A stretch of 64,000 bases of DNA from an uncultured Flavobacteriaceae bacterium (GCA_947500435.1 CANMRV010000004.1:1-64000), one strand, 5' to 3'. Positions 43,725 to 53,709 are shown, counted from the stretch's first letter. A program made the numbers and translations. Notes: generated by a model not told the origin, from the sequence alone.

Positions 43725-44726
43725 ATGACCGAAGGGAATTTTGTAGATTATGTAAAAGTTTTTTTGACCTCTGGCAATGGAGGCAAAGGCTCCGTGCATT
43801 TACATCGCGAAAAGTTCATTACCAAAGGTGGTCCCGATGGTGGAGACGGTGGTCGCGGTGGTCATGTGATTCTTCGCGGTAATCAAAATCTATGGACACT
43901 TGTTACCTTCAAATTTAAAAAGCATTTTAAAGCGGGTCATGGTGGTCACGGTGCTAAGAGCCGCAGCTCAGGAGCGGATGGTGAGGATGTGTATTTAGAT
44001 GTGCCATTAGGTACCATTTTGAGAGATGCTGAAACAAATGAAATTGTTTTAGAGATTACTGAACACGGAGAAGAAAAAGTTGTTGTTGAAGGTGGAATGG
44101 GTGGTCGTGGTAATTGGCATTTCAAGACATCTACAAATCAGACGCCAAGGTATGCCCAACCGGGAATGGAAGGCAAAGAAGAGTCTTTTATTTTAGAACT
44201 AAAGATTTTGGCCGATGTTGGCCTGGTTGGTTTTCCAAATGCTGGAAAGTCCACATTACTTTCAGTTATCACTTCCGCAAAACCCAAGATTGCAGATTAT
44301 GAATTCACAACCCTGAAACCGAATTTGGGAATTGTCGAATATCGCGATTTTCAAAGTTTTGTGATGGCCGATATTCCAGGAATTATAGAAGGAGCGGCTG
44401 AAGGTAAAGGGCTCGGACATTATTTTCTACGTCATATCGAGCGGAATGCAACGCTTTTATTTTTGATTCCTGCAGATAGTAATGATATCAGCAAAGAATA
44501 CGAGATTCTTTTAGATGAGCTTCGAAGATACAACCCTGAATTATTAGACAAAGAACGACTTATTGCTATTTCGAAAAGTGATATGCTTGATGATGAATTG
44601 ATGGATGAGATGCGGTTGGAGTTGGACAAAGATTTAAAGGGAGCACCCTATATGTTCATATCTTCTGTAGCGCAACAAGGTATTCAAGAGCTGAAAGACA
44701 GGCTCTGGCATATGTTGAACGCATAA
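43725..44726 (+). CDS. obgE: GTPase ObgE/CgtA
   Basis: A 333-residue GTPase acting in late ribosome assembly and stress response. The N-terminal glycine-rich Obg fold (1-158) has [26 protein letters not shown]. It is followed by a G domain with G1 [10 protein letters not shown]3 DIPG and G4 SKSD. The C-terminal OCT domain of longer homologues is absent, as usual in Bacteroidota. It has its own promoter box. Confidence 0.96.
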   Translation: MTEGNFVDYVKVFLTSGNGGKGSVHLHREKFITKGGPDGGDGGRGGHVILRGNQNLWTLVTFKFKKHFKAGHGGHGAKSRSSGADGEDVYLDVPLGTILRDAETNEIVLEITEHGEEKVVVEGGMGGRGNWHFKTSTNQTPRYAQPGMEGKEESFILELKILADVGLVGFPNAGKSTLLSVITSAKPKIADYEFTTLKPNLGIVEYRDFQSFVMADIPGIIEGAAEGKGLGHYFLRHIERNATLLFLIPADSNDISKEYEILLDELRRYNPELLDKERLIAISKSDMLDDELMDEMRLELDKDLKGAPYMFISSVAQQGIQELKDRLWHMLNA

Positions 44727-44980
44727 ATACGTTATTCTTCTGACTTTTCTTCCAATAAATCACATTGTTTGTAAGAATACTTCTTTTGTTAAAAACTTTC
44801 GTTTGAGATTATGTTAATATTTAATAATTTGCTAGCTCAAAACAGATAGTTCTTCTGTTCTGACACCCAAACCTATCTAGAACAATTCAGTAGAAGTGAT
44901 TCAATTCACTACAGTTTCTTCAGGTTTTTTAGTACGCTGTGTTCCCCACCACAAAATAGTAAAACTAGAAAAATACTTGT

Positions 44981-45343
44981 ATGGCAATATCTGCTATGTA
45001 TTACATTGAGAACCACAAAATTGAGGTGGTAAGTACACTTTTAGGGAAGGAAAAAATTCTCTTGAACGGAATAACTGTTTCAGAGAAAAACGCCAATATT
45101 GGCACTTCACATACTTTCACTATAGGTACAAACGAATATAGAATTGCCCAACGGGATAAAAACTATAGAAAAAGAGGAAGCATTTTCGAGATTCGAAAAA
45201 ATGGCATGCCCGTTTCTTTGATAAATATTCGACCTAAAACCTCAACACAGCTACTTGTGCTTGTAGTTGTAATGGGACTTGCCTTTGGTTTTACATTAGG
45301 CATTCTTTTTTACAATTTGTTTTGGCCGGCAATGGGGGTTTGA
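44981..45343 (+). CDS. Hypothetical membrane-anchored protein
   Basis: A 120-residue protein with a beta-rich N-terminal part (about 1-80) and one C-terminal membrane segment (about 88-115, LLVLVVVMGLAFGFTLGILFY). I do not recognise the family. A 254-bp gap with no gene or strong hairpin precedes it. It converges with the transglutaminase gene. Confidence 0.65.
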   Translation: MAISAMYYIENHKIEVVSTLLGKEKILLNGITVSEKNANIGTSHTFTIGTNEYRIAQRDKNYRKRGSIFEIRKNGMPVSLINIRPKTSTQLLVLVVVMGLAFGFTLGILFYNLFWPAMGV

Positions 45344-45349
45344 TTTAAC

Positions 45350-46363
45350 TCACTTTCGTTTCACTTTCACTACATAGGTAGCAATAATAGCATCATTAGC
45401 TTTTATATGTACATCATATCTTCCTGATTTGTCAAAAGTGTGTTGTACAACATAGTCATTTTCGTTTCGGGTAACTTTAGGCTGAATGTTTTTGCTACTA
45501 CTACCAGTATTCAATAGTAGAACTATATTCTCCCCTGCAATACTTTGAACTGAAGTTAGGAGAAAAGAGATTTGCTCATTTTTGATTATCTCCAAATGCA
45601 TTTGTGTTGGTGTGGTAGGAATGATACAAGGACCAAACGCTTCTTTATAAACTACAGGCCCTTCAATAAATTCATTAAATGTGGGAGGTTTTTCTAAAAG
45701 CGAAGATTTGACTTGAAGCGGATAATGGTTTCTAATAAAAAGTTTTGGTTCCGCTAAAAAATAACCGTCAAAATAATCTGGCTCAAATTTGGGTCCGTCT
45801 TCTTCTAGAACAATTCTACCAGCTGACCATGTTGGGTCGCACAAATACCATTTGCCATTTAACTCAACGGTATTCCACGAATGATTTGGGATGCTATCTT
45901 CATCTAGAATCAAGGTTGCTGTACGTCCGTAGCCAGCGACTATTTTACAATTGATGTCTGCTAGGCTTGCTAATTCACGAATTAAATAGGCATAACCTGT
46001 ACAAGCCGTTTTTTTGTATTTGAGAAGATTTTCAAAGACTTTGGGGGTGAAACTATTATTCCACGCAGTTAACGCTTCCTGATTTTCGGATAGTTTTTTT
46101 CGCTTTTTTCGGGTCTTCAAATAGGAGCTGTAATCATTTTCAATATTTGTACTGACCCATGTATAAATGGCTCTAAATTTTTCTACGTCCGTAGTCAAAT
46201 CCGCCGTTAAATTATGGGTCAGCACAGGTAAGTTTTTTAAACTTGCTCCGGAATATTGGGCAGCAATACTATCGGCCTTTTTAAAATCGATATGTTCGAA
46301 ATCGGAACGCTGTCCGTAAACTAGCGTTCCGACTAGGAATAGTACTATTGTAATGAACTTCAT
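45350..46363 (-). CDS. Exported transglutaminase-like protein
   Basis: A 337-residue protein with a signal peptide (residues 1-17, LVGTLVYGQ). Its transglutaminase core (about 55-185) carries the Cys-His-Asp triad: Cys in KTACTGYAYL, His in PNHSWN and Asp in CDPTWSAG. Such proteins are cysteine proteases or peptide-modifying enzymes. The start overlaps the stop of the CarboxypepD_reg gene by one base (TAATG), so the two are translationally coupled. Confidence 0.88.
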   Translation of the reverse strand: MKFITIVLFLVGTLVYGQRSDFEHIDFKKADSIAAQYSGASLKNLPVLTHNLTADLTTDVEKFRAIYTWVSTNIENDYSSYLKTRKKRKKLSENQEALTAWNNSFTPKVFENLLKYKKTACTGYAYLIRELASLADINCKIVAGYGRTATLILDEDSIPNHSWNTVELNGKWYLCDPTWSAGRIVLEEDGPKFEPDYFDGYFLAEPKLFIRNHYPLQVKSSLLEKPPTFNEFIEGPVVYKEAFGPCIIPTTPTQMHLEIIKNEQISFLLTSVQSIAGENIVLLLNTGSSSKNIQPKVTRNENDYVVQHTFDKSGRYDVHIKANDAIIATYVVKVKRK

Positions 46364-47088
46364 TATTTGAAGAGACCTATGAATTTTTGGAAGATGTTCT
46401 GTTTAGATTCATAAACACCCTCAACTTCAACAGCTCCCATGAGTGAAATATCAGATAGGTCAAAAGTAATTTTTATGTCCGTATTTTTAGAAGCGTCTGC
46501 AACAACTTTATACTCTTGCGGATTGTATCCAATATAGCTGAATACTAAAACCTCATCCGCATTCAAAGCTCTTGGAAATTCAAACTTTCCATCCAAATCA
46601 GTAACAACTCCTTCCTTACTTCCTTTTAAGATTACGTTGACACCTGCGAGTGGTAAATTTTCCTCGTCAATTACAGTACCTGATACGGTATATTGTTGAA
46701 TTGCGATTTTACCCATAACAGCGGGTTCTCCCAACACCATCAATTCTGTAGGCACTTCAAGGCTGACTACTTCTTGCGCTTGCATATTAGAAACTGCGCA
46801 TAAAGAGAGCAATGAAAAACTCATTATGGCGAGTCCTCTTGATACGAAACTGTTACTAGGTCTACTTATCATCGGTTTATGTTTTTGCAATTGAGACGGT
46901 TTAAAACGCCCACAGGTTTTTTCAGATGTACTGCTGAAATGTTCCATTATTTCTTGGGATGTCATTTCAGTAAAATCAATGACTTCTTTTTGACACGAAT
47001 CACAAAACCCTCCAGCGGATGTTGGACTAAAATTTTCAAACTTTTCTGAACATGGTTTTTCTACGGAAATTCGAATGGCATTTTTCAT
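46363..47088 (-). CDS. Cys-rich/membrane/CarboxypepD_reg-like protein
   Basis: A 241-residue protein in three parts. The N-terminal cytosolic segment has four cysteines (C13, C29, C32, C59) suggesting a zinc site, with FCDSCQKEVIDFTEMT. A membrane segment (about 84-104) follows, then an outward beta-sandwich of the CarboxypepD_reg type (about 133-215, SGTVIDEENLPLAGVNVILKG in part). Coupled to the transglutaminase gene. The 9-bp direct repeats upstream may be its operator. Confidence 0.82.
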   Translation of the reverse strand: MKNAIRISVEKPCSEKFENFSPTSAGGFCDSCQKEVIDFTEMTSQEIMEHFSSTSEKTCGRFKPSQLQKHKPMISRPSNSFVSRGLAIMSFSLLSLCAVSNMQAQEVVSLEVPTELMVLGEPAVMGKIAIQQYTVSGTVIDEENLPLAGVNVILKGSKEGVVTDLDGKFEFPRALNADEVLVFSYIGYNPQEYKVVADASKNTDIKITFDLSDISLMGAVEVEGVYESKQNIFQKFIGLFK

Positions 47089-47152
47089 AATCTACAAGTT
47101 TTAAAGTTATACCTCTAAACTATGTGCTTACAAGTTACTATAAAATAAGCAG

Positions 47153-47182
47153 TGCGTAAAGCACTTTTTCCAATGCGTAAAG
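47153..47182. promoter_or_regulatory. Direct repeat TGCGTAAAG, 21-bp period
   Basis: Two exact copies of the 9-mer at 47153-47161 and 47174-47182, 65-94 bp upstream of the CarboxypepD_reg gene start. A 9-bp direct repeat with 12-bp spacing is the layout of LytTR-type operator sites, though the bases do not clearly match that consensus. Confidence 0.4.
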
Positions 47183-47228
47183 TAGTGGTTTGAGTTAGTT
47201 TGTGGAATTTGATATTACGTGCGAAAGT

Positions 47229-47423
47229 AGTTCCTTCCCCAGAAAGGGGAAGGTGGGCCAGCCGTAGGCGAGGCTCGGAAGGGGTTACCCGAACAGCTAT
47301 GCTGCAGATGAGGTTTGTGCTTTGTAGTAAAGGCTTGCGTGTCTTTATGACTGCTTGGGTTATGTCCACTTCCGTCATCCTAGCTTCGCTGGATGCCACC
47401 TTCCCCTTTCTGGGGAAGGAACT
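47229..47423. mobile_element. 195-bp inverted-repeat element (REP doublet/MITE-like)
   Basis: Perfect 28-bp inverted repeats at 47229-47256 and 47396-47423 enclose 139 bp with no gene. Each arm is itself a hairpin (CCTTCCCC/GGGGAAGG). The centre has a further stem CATCC...GGATG. It fills most of the 349-bp gap between the A2M gene and the CarboxypepD_reg gene and ends 15 bp before the A2M stop. No target-site duplication was recognised. This looks like a paired REP (BIME) or a MITE moved by an outside transposase. Confidence 0.82.
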
Positions 47424-47437
47424 TTCTAAAAAATAGC

Positions 47438-50400
47438 TTAGTTTACTTTCACCCGTACACCCTCAGAATGGCTGCTAAACTCAGGTGCATACATACTTTG
47501 AATAGTTGTAATGCCATTGCTGAAATCTCCAGAATTGTTAACGCGTAAATCATATTCGAATACAAAAACTCCTTTTGGTAAGTAGTCAAAGAAGAAATTG
47601 GTGCTGGCATCTTTTGTGGCTTCGTAATAGCCTAATCCATCTTGCCATTTGTATCTGGAGATGACGTTTATGGGCTCAAAACCTGCTGCTCGCATGTCTT
47701 TCATGTGAACGAATTCCATGGGTCGGTCCGCTCGTAGTTCAATACGGACTCTTACCAAATCACCAACCTTTAAATCAGTCTTGTTTGTGATTTCAGAGAT
47801 TTCTTCTCCCGTATCCGTGTTCTTCTTTAGGAAGAGTTTCTTCTTCAATTTCAATGGAGTTTCCGCTGAGGTAATCTTATCTAGATCCTCGAAATACTGC
47901 CAGTATAAAGCGCCCCATGCGATGCCTTTTCCTTTTTTGCTTATTTGTACTTCGGCCATTTTGGGTTTTACTTCTGCTCCGTCCCAAGCGGTTTTATAGT
48001 AGCCTGTACCTGCTTCGACCTTTACATTTTCCAGTTTTGAAGGCTCGATTTTTTCGCCTCCCACTAAAACATCAACGGCATCTGTAACTGATAACCAATC
48101 GCTTCCTTGCAACAACAAAGCATATACAGCATCCGAAGTCGCTTTGGTAGTTTTCCATTGATTGGTCTGCTTGTTCTTCAATAACCAAATTTTAAGATTA
48201 TCGATGGTTGTACTATCATCTGGAGTAATTTCAGAGAAAGCTTCAATCAATAAAGATTGCGTTTCAATTGGAGCCTGATACCAGAACCAAGAATTGGTGT
48301 TTTCTTTCCAATACATGCCTAATTCTTCCGAAGTAATGCTATTCTCTTTTAAGGCACGAAGAATTTTTGTGGATGTTTTTGCATCTTTCGCCCTGTGCAT
48401 AATTAAGGCCAACATCCCTTGGGGATACAATCTTTTATCCTTCCAATACTTTTGTGCTTGCCCTTTGTAATAAGCAGTTATTTCATCAACTCTTCTCGAA
48501 GTTTTGATATCTGAGAAAAAACTACGCATATACAAGTAATGAATTTGAGTATTGCTCAAATGGTCATCGTTGATGTTTGAAGCATGCCTTTTCATTAGGT
48601 TGTACTCCTTGATAAATTCGCTATCTAAATAGGCAACTGCTCTTTGAATTACGTTTTGCATCTCGACTCCGCTCGATGTGACAGAAAGCTGTTTTAGATG
48701 GCCTAGGCCAGTAATGATATGTTGTGTAATAAAACGGCTATCCGGACCACCATTAAACCACGGCCATGCTCCAGAACCTTTTTGGTTCTGCTTCAATTTG
48801 TTCAAAGCAGTGGTCTGCTCGTTCTTCATTTTATTCAAGTTGAACAATAGTGCGATACGCTTTTTCTGTTCCGTTTCGGATTGTGCATCACGCAACCACG
48901 GCGTCTCTTGAATCAAGAGCGATTTCAATTCTTGATTCTTTTCCAAGTTACTCACTAAGGCATCTGAATTTGCCCATTGGTTAAAAACTTCCTGAATTCT
49001 AGGATTGCTATTCGCAATATGAGTTGCTAAGGTATTCGCATAGTATTTCGAAAACGTCTGTTCATTGCATTCATATGGATACTCCATCAAATAGGGGAGT
49101 GCCTGTACTGCATACCAAGCAGGGTTGCTAGTCATTTCCAAAGTCAATTTGTGGTGTCTGAGCGTAGTCGAAGACCTGGTCTTCAATTTATCTAGAGTAA
49201 AGGTCTTTGTTTGATTGCTTCTAACCCACATTGGCAGCGTTTCGGTAACCAACATCCGATTTGTCAAAACAGGAAGCATATTCTGTTCGCCATCGCTAAA
49301 ATCTCCCGCTTTTGCACTAACTGTATACTGAACAGCTTGAATTCCCTCTGGAATATTTAATCGCCATGAAACTTGGGTGTTGCCCATTGAATCTACTTCG
49401 AAAGAACGCACATCAATAGGATTTGGTGTTTCTCCTTCGGGAGTTTCCATAAGTTGACCTGTAATATCTAAGCCTGTTAAAGCGTCAACAAATTCTAATT
49501 TGGCTTTACCAACAAGCATTTTTTCGGTAAGGTTGGCAATTTTTGTACTGATAAAGATTTCATCACCTTCTCGTAAAAAACGAGGTGCGTTCGGAATTAC
49601 CATCAATTCTTTCTGCGTTACCGCCTGCAATGTTTTGACCGAACTTTCCAAATTTTTGGTGTGCGCCAATAATTGCACATTCCATTTGGTAAGGGCTTCG
49701 GGAGTTGTGAAGCTGAAAGATACATTACCTTCTTTATCCGTTTTTAACTGTGTAAAGAAAAAGGCATTTTCTTGAAGATTTTTACGGATTTGAACTTCTC
49801 CAGTGCCTTCCTGACGGTTTTGCTCTTTAGGTCTTTCTGATGGAGGTTTGTTTTGTTTGAACTCGTCACCTAAAGATTTGTCCGCTTCTATAGAAACTCC
49901 AGCGACTTGACCCAAAGCGGAATCTTCTAGCTCCATTTCCATCATATCCATTGCCATAGCTGGTGCCGGTGCCCCTTCTTTTTTTACCATTCTTCTAAGA
50001 CTTCTCTCATTACCATAATATGCTCCATAACCAAAATGTAAACCAAACCAATTTAAAGAATCAAAGTAGAGACTATCGTAACCATAACTTTGATTGTCTA
50101 AAAAAGTGTTGAAAGAACCTGTAGAAAAACAGTTATAGGCATTTGCAGTACGTTGGGTATAATAGGTAGGTCTCACTAAAGGATTAAAGCTCCAATAATG
50201 CCCTCGAAAAGTATCTAAGGAGGCGTCATACATATTCGCCAAAAGTTCTGCAGCGACTTTATCTCCTTTCGGACCTTTGATTTTAAAGGACCAAGTTTCA
50301 TCGGTTCCGGGTTGTAATTTATCACGGAAAGTGAGCGTCTCTATTACCAGTTGAGAACTAGGGTAGGGCACTTGTATATTTACACTGCTCGCTTGAAAAT

Positions 50401-53400
50401 AATTGTACGCCGAAAAGCTATAGGTAAGCGCAAAACCTCCTAAATCATCAACGGTTACTGGTATGGTAAAAGAATCCGAATTGTTGTTGAGATGAATCAA
50501 CTTCGTATCAATGATTTTATGGTCTTTTTCTATGTTTACAGTTACATTTATATCTTCAGCACTAGAAAGTAAGGTCACTTTTACCTTATCACCTATTGCA
50601 TAGCTGCTCTTGTCTGTTTTGATTTCGAATAAGCCATTGTCTGCCAATTTTTTATCCGAATGGCTAAATAGTGTCGTCGTAAGAATGTCTATTACGGGCA
50701 TTCCAAATTTGTCTTTGCTTTCCAATTCAAGCACATATTTTCCGGATATCCATTTTTTGGTATTCCCAAGGGAGATTTCTTTGGATTTACCTGTATCAAA
50801 GTCAGCCTGCCAAACGACTTCGCCTTTTTCCCATGTTGATGCATCATGCTCATTGGCAAAAGCATCATGAGGATATAGTTTCTTGAACTCCTCTTCAGAC
50901 CATCCAGCATAGTCCGGCGCAGCCCAAGTTCTAGGACGATTTACACTTTCGGGAGCTTTTAATTTATACACCTTAACGACTCCCTTTGCCGGAACAAACT
51001 GTCCGTTCAAATTGTTTGTCGATATGCTGAGTTTATTTTCTTTGGCATCTTTATCAAACGGATTTGCCATATACATATTCGCCGTCATCGTATGATAACC
51101 AACAGTAACAAAAGTTGTTGTACTATGCGTTTCTCCGTTGATGTCAGTTACATCTGCAGTTACTTCATAGCTGAATGTGGGCATATTCTTTTTGTCCACG
51201 CTCTTATCAGGTATGGCCTTAAAATCGATTTCATATTTTCCGGAAGCATCGGTGGTAGTTTCACCATGTGCAATCTCTTGTGGAGTACTTCCAAGATTAG
51301 GATAATACCAATAGCACCATCTCGGGTAATACACCACCCGTTTTACCCGATAGGCAACTTTTGCATCGGTAATATTACTTCCCGCGTATGCGGTAGCTGT
51401 TCCATTTACGGTTACGCTATCATTAACTTTATAGGTTTCGGTAACAGGTTCAAATGAAGTTTCGAATTTCGGACGTTTATATTCTTCCACCGAGAAATTA
51501 GCATATCCGCTCAGTGCTTTTTTATTGGAAAGCGCTAGTAACGAAAACTCTCCGGTAAGACCATTGTTTGGTAATACGAATTCTCCAGAAAAAGAACCGT
51601 AATCATTGGTTGTGAACTCTGTTGTTTTTAGTACTTGTCCGTTTACATCCTTGAGTTGAACAGATACGGTTTCATTCTCTAAAATCGAAGAAACGCCCCG
51701 CCGCTGACTTATGGCAATTCCTTTAAAATAGAGGGGTTGACCAGGTCGATAAATGCTTCTGTCCGTAAATAAAAAACAAGAATAGTTGATTACCTTCCTA
51801 TCTTGATAGTATTTTCGATTTACATAATAATCTTTGAAATAAGCCCTATCCTTAGTCGAAGTAACTGATATGCTAACATCATTCCAGTTTTCATCAGTAA
51901 GCGGAATTGAAATATTTCCCATCTTATCAGCTGTGAAGTTTTTGCTCAAACGAGGACCATCATAATTTCTTCGATATCGAAAAGTAAGCCTAGCATCCGC
52001 GATTGGCTTTCCGTTATGCCTATTTATAACTTGAAAGTACTGATGTGTATTTGTTCGAGTTTCTGCTAAAGCCATGTCGGTCGCTTGCACCGGGCTATAT
52101 GAAAAGTCTTTGTTCGTTTCACCTTTTGGCAATGCCAAAATCACATATTGTCCATTTTCCAATGGTGGCATTGAAATTTCAGTGCTGTGCTGCTGGTAGT
52201 CATTTTCATTTTTTAAGTCAGCATCCCAAGTTTTGGCAACGGGCAACTTTTTAATGAAATCCAATATTTTTTCCTTTGGATATAGCTCTTGTATCTTATT
52301 AAGTTCTCTTTGCGTCACTCGCCGTGCGGTAAGTGATAAACCATCTAGGTTTTTGTAATTCACTAAAAAACGAGTGGTTGTATTGATAGGGATGTGTCTT
52401 TCCGCCGTTAGTTGCAGACTTTTCTGAAGAATTTGTGACTTTAGGGATTTGCATTGTTCAGCTCCTCTGCTATCAGGAAGTTCTTTAATTACCTGCTCGC
52501 AAATGGCTAGCGCCTCTTTTGTTTTCCAACGGTTTTCCTCGTTGGTGTTAGGCTGAAATGTATTGCCTTGACGATGTAATAGTGAAGCGATTTGAAACTT
52601 ATATAAACCTGATGCTAAGCTTCCTTTTCCAGCTGAGGCGGAATTCTGCAATACTTCAAGAAATTGGGCGTCTTTATTTTCAAAGGTCGCGTTTTGATGT
52701 ATAAAGTTCAGACGTTCAATATTGATTTCAGCAAAGGTGTAGGGCTTTGCGCTAGGAAGATGTTGCAATAATAGCTTTTGATAAATGCAGAGCGCTTTGG
52801 CTTGCATGGAGGTTGCATCTTTAACATCAATGTTTATTGTAGTAAAAGCGTATCCGTCACAGAGCAAGTCCGGGTCATCAATTTCGAACTTATCTGCCGG
52901 ACGCGTAATATTGTTTTCGCTCGTTTTATAAAAACTAAGGGCGTTATGCGCCAACAAGTCAAAGAGTTTAGGGCGATATTCTTGGGTGTCATCTTGTTTA
53001 TTCAAAATGACATCAAAATCGGAAACCAAAGTTTGTTTCAATAGTGTTTCATTTTGTAATGACGCATCAAAATGAAGGCTTATTTCTTGGAACAAGGTAG
53101 TCAAGTCCCACGTTCTGAAATCTGTTGAATCGACTTTTACATCAGTTTTAGTCCGGTTGTAAAATTGATATCGGTTTTGTTGGAAATATTGCCAAAATAA
53201 ATTGGCCAAATAGCTTTCCAATACATTTTTAGTTGGCGATTCTGCCTTTGCGATTTCCGTTTTGAAATCATTGAAGATTTTTAGTTGGGCATCTTCCTCC
53301 AAGGTCATTGCATACTTTGAAGCATACAACAAAGCTTTTACGATTTGAGCTGAATTCTTTTCCTTTTTCGCCTTTTCCGAAATGGAAGTCACCACTTTCA

Positions 53401-53536
53401 GGGCAGACTTCGTCAACGCTTCGTTCTCAAGTTTTTCAACTTGTTTCCAAAGTGTTTCGAAGGAATCATTGTTTTTCTGCGTTTGCGCCATTTGTGAAAA
53501 TAGGATTATCGTCAGTATCGTTACTAGATGTTTCAT
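47438..53536 (-). CDS. Alpha-2-macroglobulin family protein
   Basis: A 2032-residue envelope protein with a signal peptide (1-19, ending MAQTQ). The N-terminal part has helical repeats, followed by macroglobulin beta-sandwich domains (MG-type, including the DRSIYRPGQPLYFKG hallmark at about 590). The thioester motif C-N-E-Q (C1490 in YPYECNEQTF) is followed by an alpha/alpha toroid (about 1480-1780) and receptor-like end domains. The thioester can trap attacking proteases, so it is a probable protease defence. There is no lipobox. It is unusually long for bacterial A2M. The bait region would lie around residues 1180-1260. Confidence 0.9.
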   Translation of the reverse strand: MKHLVTILTIILFSQMAQTQKNNDSFETLWKQVEKLENEALTKSALKVVTSISEKAKKEKNSAQIVKALLYASKYAMTLEEDAQLKIFNDFKTEIAKAESPTKNVLESYLANLFWQYFQQNRYQFYNRTKTDVKVDSTDFRTWDLTTLFQEISLHFDASLQNETLLKQTLVSDFDVILNKQDDTQEYRPKLFDLLAHNALSFYKTSENNITRPADKFEIDDPDLLCDGYAFTTINIDVKDATSMQAKALCIYQKLLLQHLPSAKPYTFAEINIERLNFIHQNATFENKDAQFLEVLQNSASAGKGSLASGLYKFQIASLLHRQGNTFQPNTNEENRWKTKEALAICEQVIKELPDSRGAEQCKSLKSQILQKSLQLTAERHIPINTTTRFLVNYKNLDGLSLTARRVTQRELNKIQELYPKEKILDFIKKLPVAKTWDADLKNENDYQQHSTEISMPPLENGQYVILALPKGETNKDFSYSPVQATDMALAETRTNTHQYFQVINRHNGKPIADARLTFRYRRNYDGPRLSKNFTADKMGNISIPLTDENWNDVSISVTSTKDRAYFKDYYVNRKYYQDRKVINYSCFLFTDRSIYRPGQPLYFKGIAISQRRGVSSILENETVSVQLKDVNGQVLKTTEFTTNDYGSFSGEFVLPNNGLTGEFSLLALSNKKALSGYANFSVEEYKRPKFETSFEPVTETYKVNDSVTVNGTATAYAGSNITDAKVAYRVKRVVYYPRWCYWYYPNLGSTPQEIAHGETTTDASGKYEIDFKAIPDKSVDKKNMPTFSYEVTADVTDINGETHSTTTFVTVGYHTMTANMYMANPFDKDAKENKLSISTNNLNGQFVPAKGVVKVYKLKAPESVNRPRTWAAPDYAGWSEEEFKKLYPHDAFANEHDASTWEKGEVVWQADFDTGKSKEISLGNTKKWISGKYVLELESKDKFGMPVIDILTTTLFSHSDKKLADNGLFEIKTDKSSYAIGDKVKVTLLSSAEDINVTVNIEKDHKIIDTKLIHLNNNSDSFTIPVTVDDLGGFALTYSFSAYNYFQASSVNIQVPYPSSQLVIETLTFRDKLQPGTDETWSFKIKGPKGDKVAAELLANMYDASLDTFRGHYWSFNPLVRPTYYTQRTANAYNCFSTGSFNTFLDNQSYGYDSLYFDSLNWFGLHFGYGAYYGNERSLRRMVKKEGAPAPAMAMDMMEMELEDSALGQVAGVSIEADKSLGDEFKQNKPPSERPKEQNRQEGTGEVQIRKNLQENAFFFTQLKTDKEGNVSFSFTTPEALTKWNVQLLAHTKNLESSVKTLQAVTQKELMVIPNAPRFLREGDEIFISTKIANLTEKMLVGKAKLEFVDALTGLDITGQLMETPEGETPNPIDVRSFEVDSMGNTQVSWRLNIPEGIQAVQYTVSAKAGDFSDGEQNMLPVLTNRMLVTETLPMWVRSNQTKTFTLDKLKTRSSTTLRHHKLTLEMTSNPAWYAVQALPYLMEYPYECNEQTFSKYYANTLATHIANSNPRIQEVFNQWANSDALVSNLEKNQELKSLLIQETPWLRDAQSETEQKKRIALLFNLNKMKNEQTTALNKLKQNQKGSGAWPWFNGGPDSRFITQHIITGLGHLKQLSVTSSGVEMQNVIQRAVAYLDSEFIKEYNLMKRHASNINDDHLSNTQIHYLYMRSFFSDIKTSRRVDEITAYYKGQAQKYWKDKRLYPQGMLALIMHRAKDAKTSTKILRALKENSITSEELGMYWKENTNSWFWYQAPIETQSLLIEAFSEITPDDSTTIDNLKIWLLKNKQTNQWKTTKATSDAVYALLLQGSDWLSVTDAVDVLVGGEKIEPSKLENVKVEAGTGYYKTAWDGAEVKPKMAEVQISKKGKGIAWGALYWQYFEDLDKITSAETPLKLKKKLFLKKNTDTGEEISEITNKTDLKVGDLVRVRIELRADRPMEFVHMKDMRAAGFEPINVISRYKWQDGLGYYEATKDASTNFFFDYLPKGVFVFEYDLRVNNSGDFSNGITTIQSMYAPEFSSHSEGVRVKVN

Positions 53537-53600
53537 TACGAGTTTCTTAAGCTATACGCTATACATAGAACGATTTAGCTCTACTTAAGGTATACAATTT

Positions 53601-53608
53601 CAAAATTA
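53601..53608 (-). promoter_or_regulatory. -7 box TAATTTTG for the A2M gene
   Basis: An exact TAnnTTTG match on the minus strand 64 bp before the A2M start, implying a leader of nearly 60 nt. A TTTG about 16 bp upstream could be a -33 element at short spacing. Confidence 0.5.
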
Positions 53609-53692
53609 CGTACAAAGGTGAAGCCAAAACCCCCTGAAAACAATGAAAATTGAGTGAAGTGTACTTTTGGATTAGGGAGAAGGGTTAGATGT

Positions 53693-53709
53693 TCGGTGCT
53701 CGGTGCTCG
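53693..53709. repeat. Heptamer repeat TCGGTGC x2.4
   Basis: Two perfect copies of TCGGTGC (53693-53706) and a partial third, in the gap between the A2M gene and the cupin gene. It resembles the other heptamer arrays in the window in unit length. Confidence 0.55.

Noticed and set aside
44727..44980. 254-bp gap after obgE as a possible RNA gene
   Set aside because: It is AT-rich with only short weak stems (AGTGA/TCACT); no tRNA, riboswitch or known RNA pattern is visible.
47115..47436. Open frames on both strands in the gap between A2M and the CarboxypepD_reg gene
   Set aside because: They run through the inverted-repeat element, whose two arms give matching open frames. Their sequences have no signal, domain or codon pattern of a real protein.
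53308..53588. Two open frames on the plus strand around the 5' end of the A2M gene
   Set aside because: They are antisense to the start of the A2M gene and have no domain or signal; the minus-strand gene is certain.
53660..53670. TACTTTTG box on the plus strand between A2M and cupin
   Set aside because: It matches the -7 consensus but no plus-strand gene follows before the cupin gene on the other strand; probably chance in AT-rich DNA.
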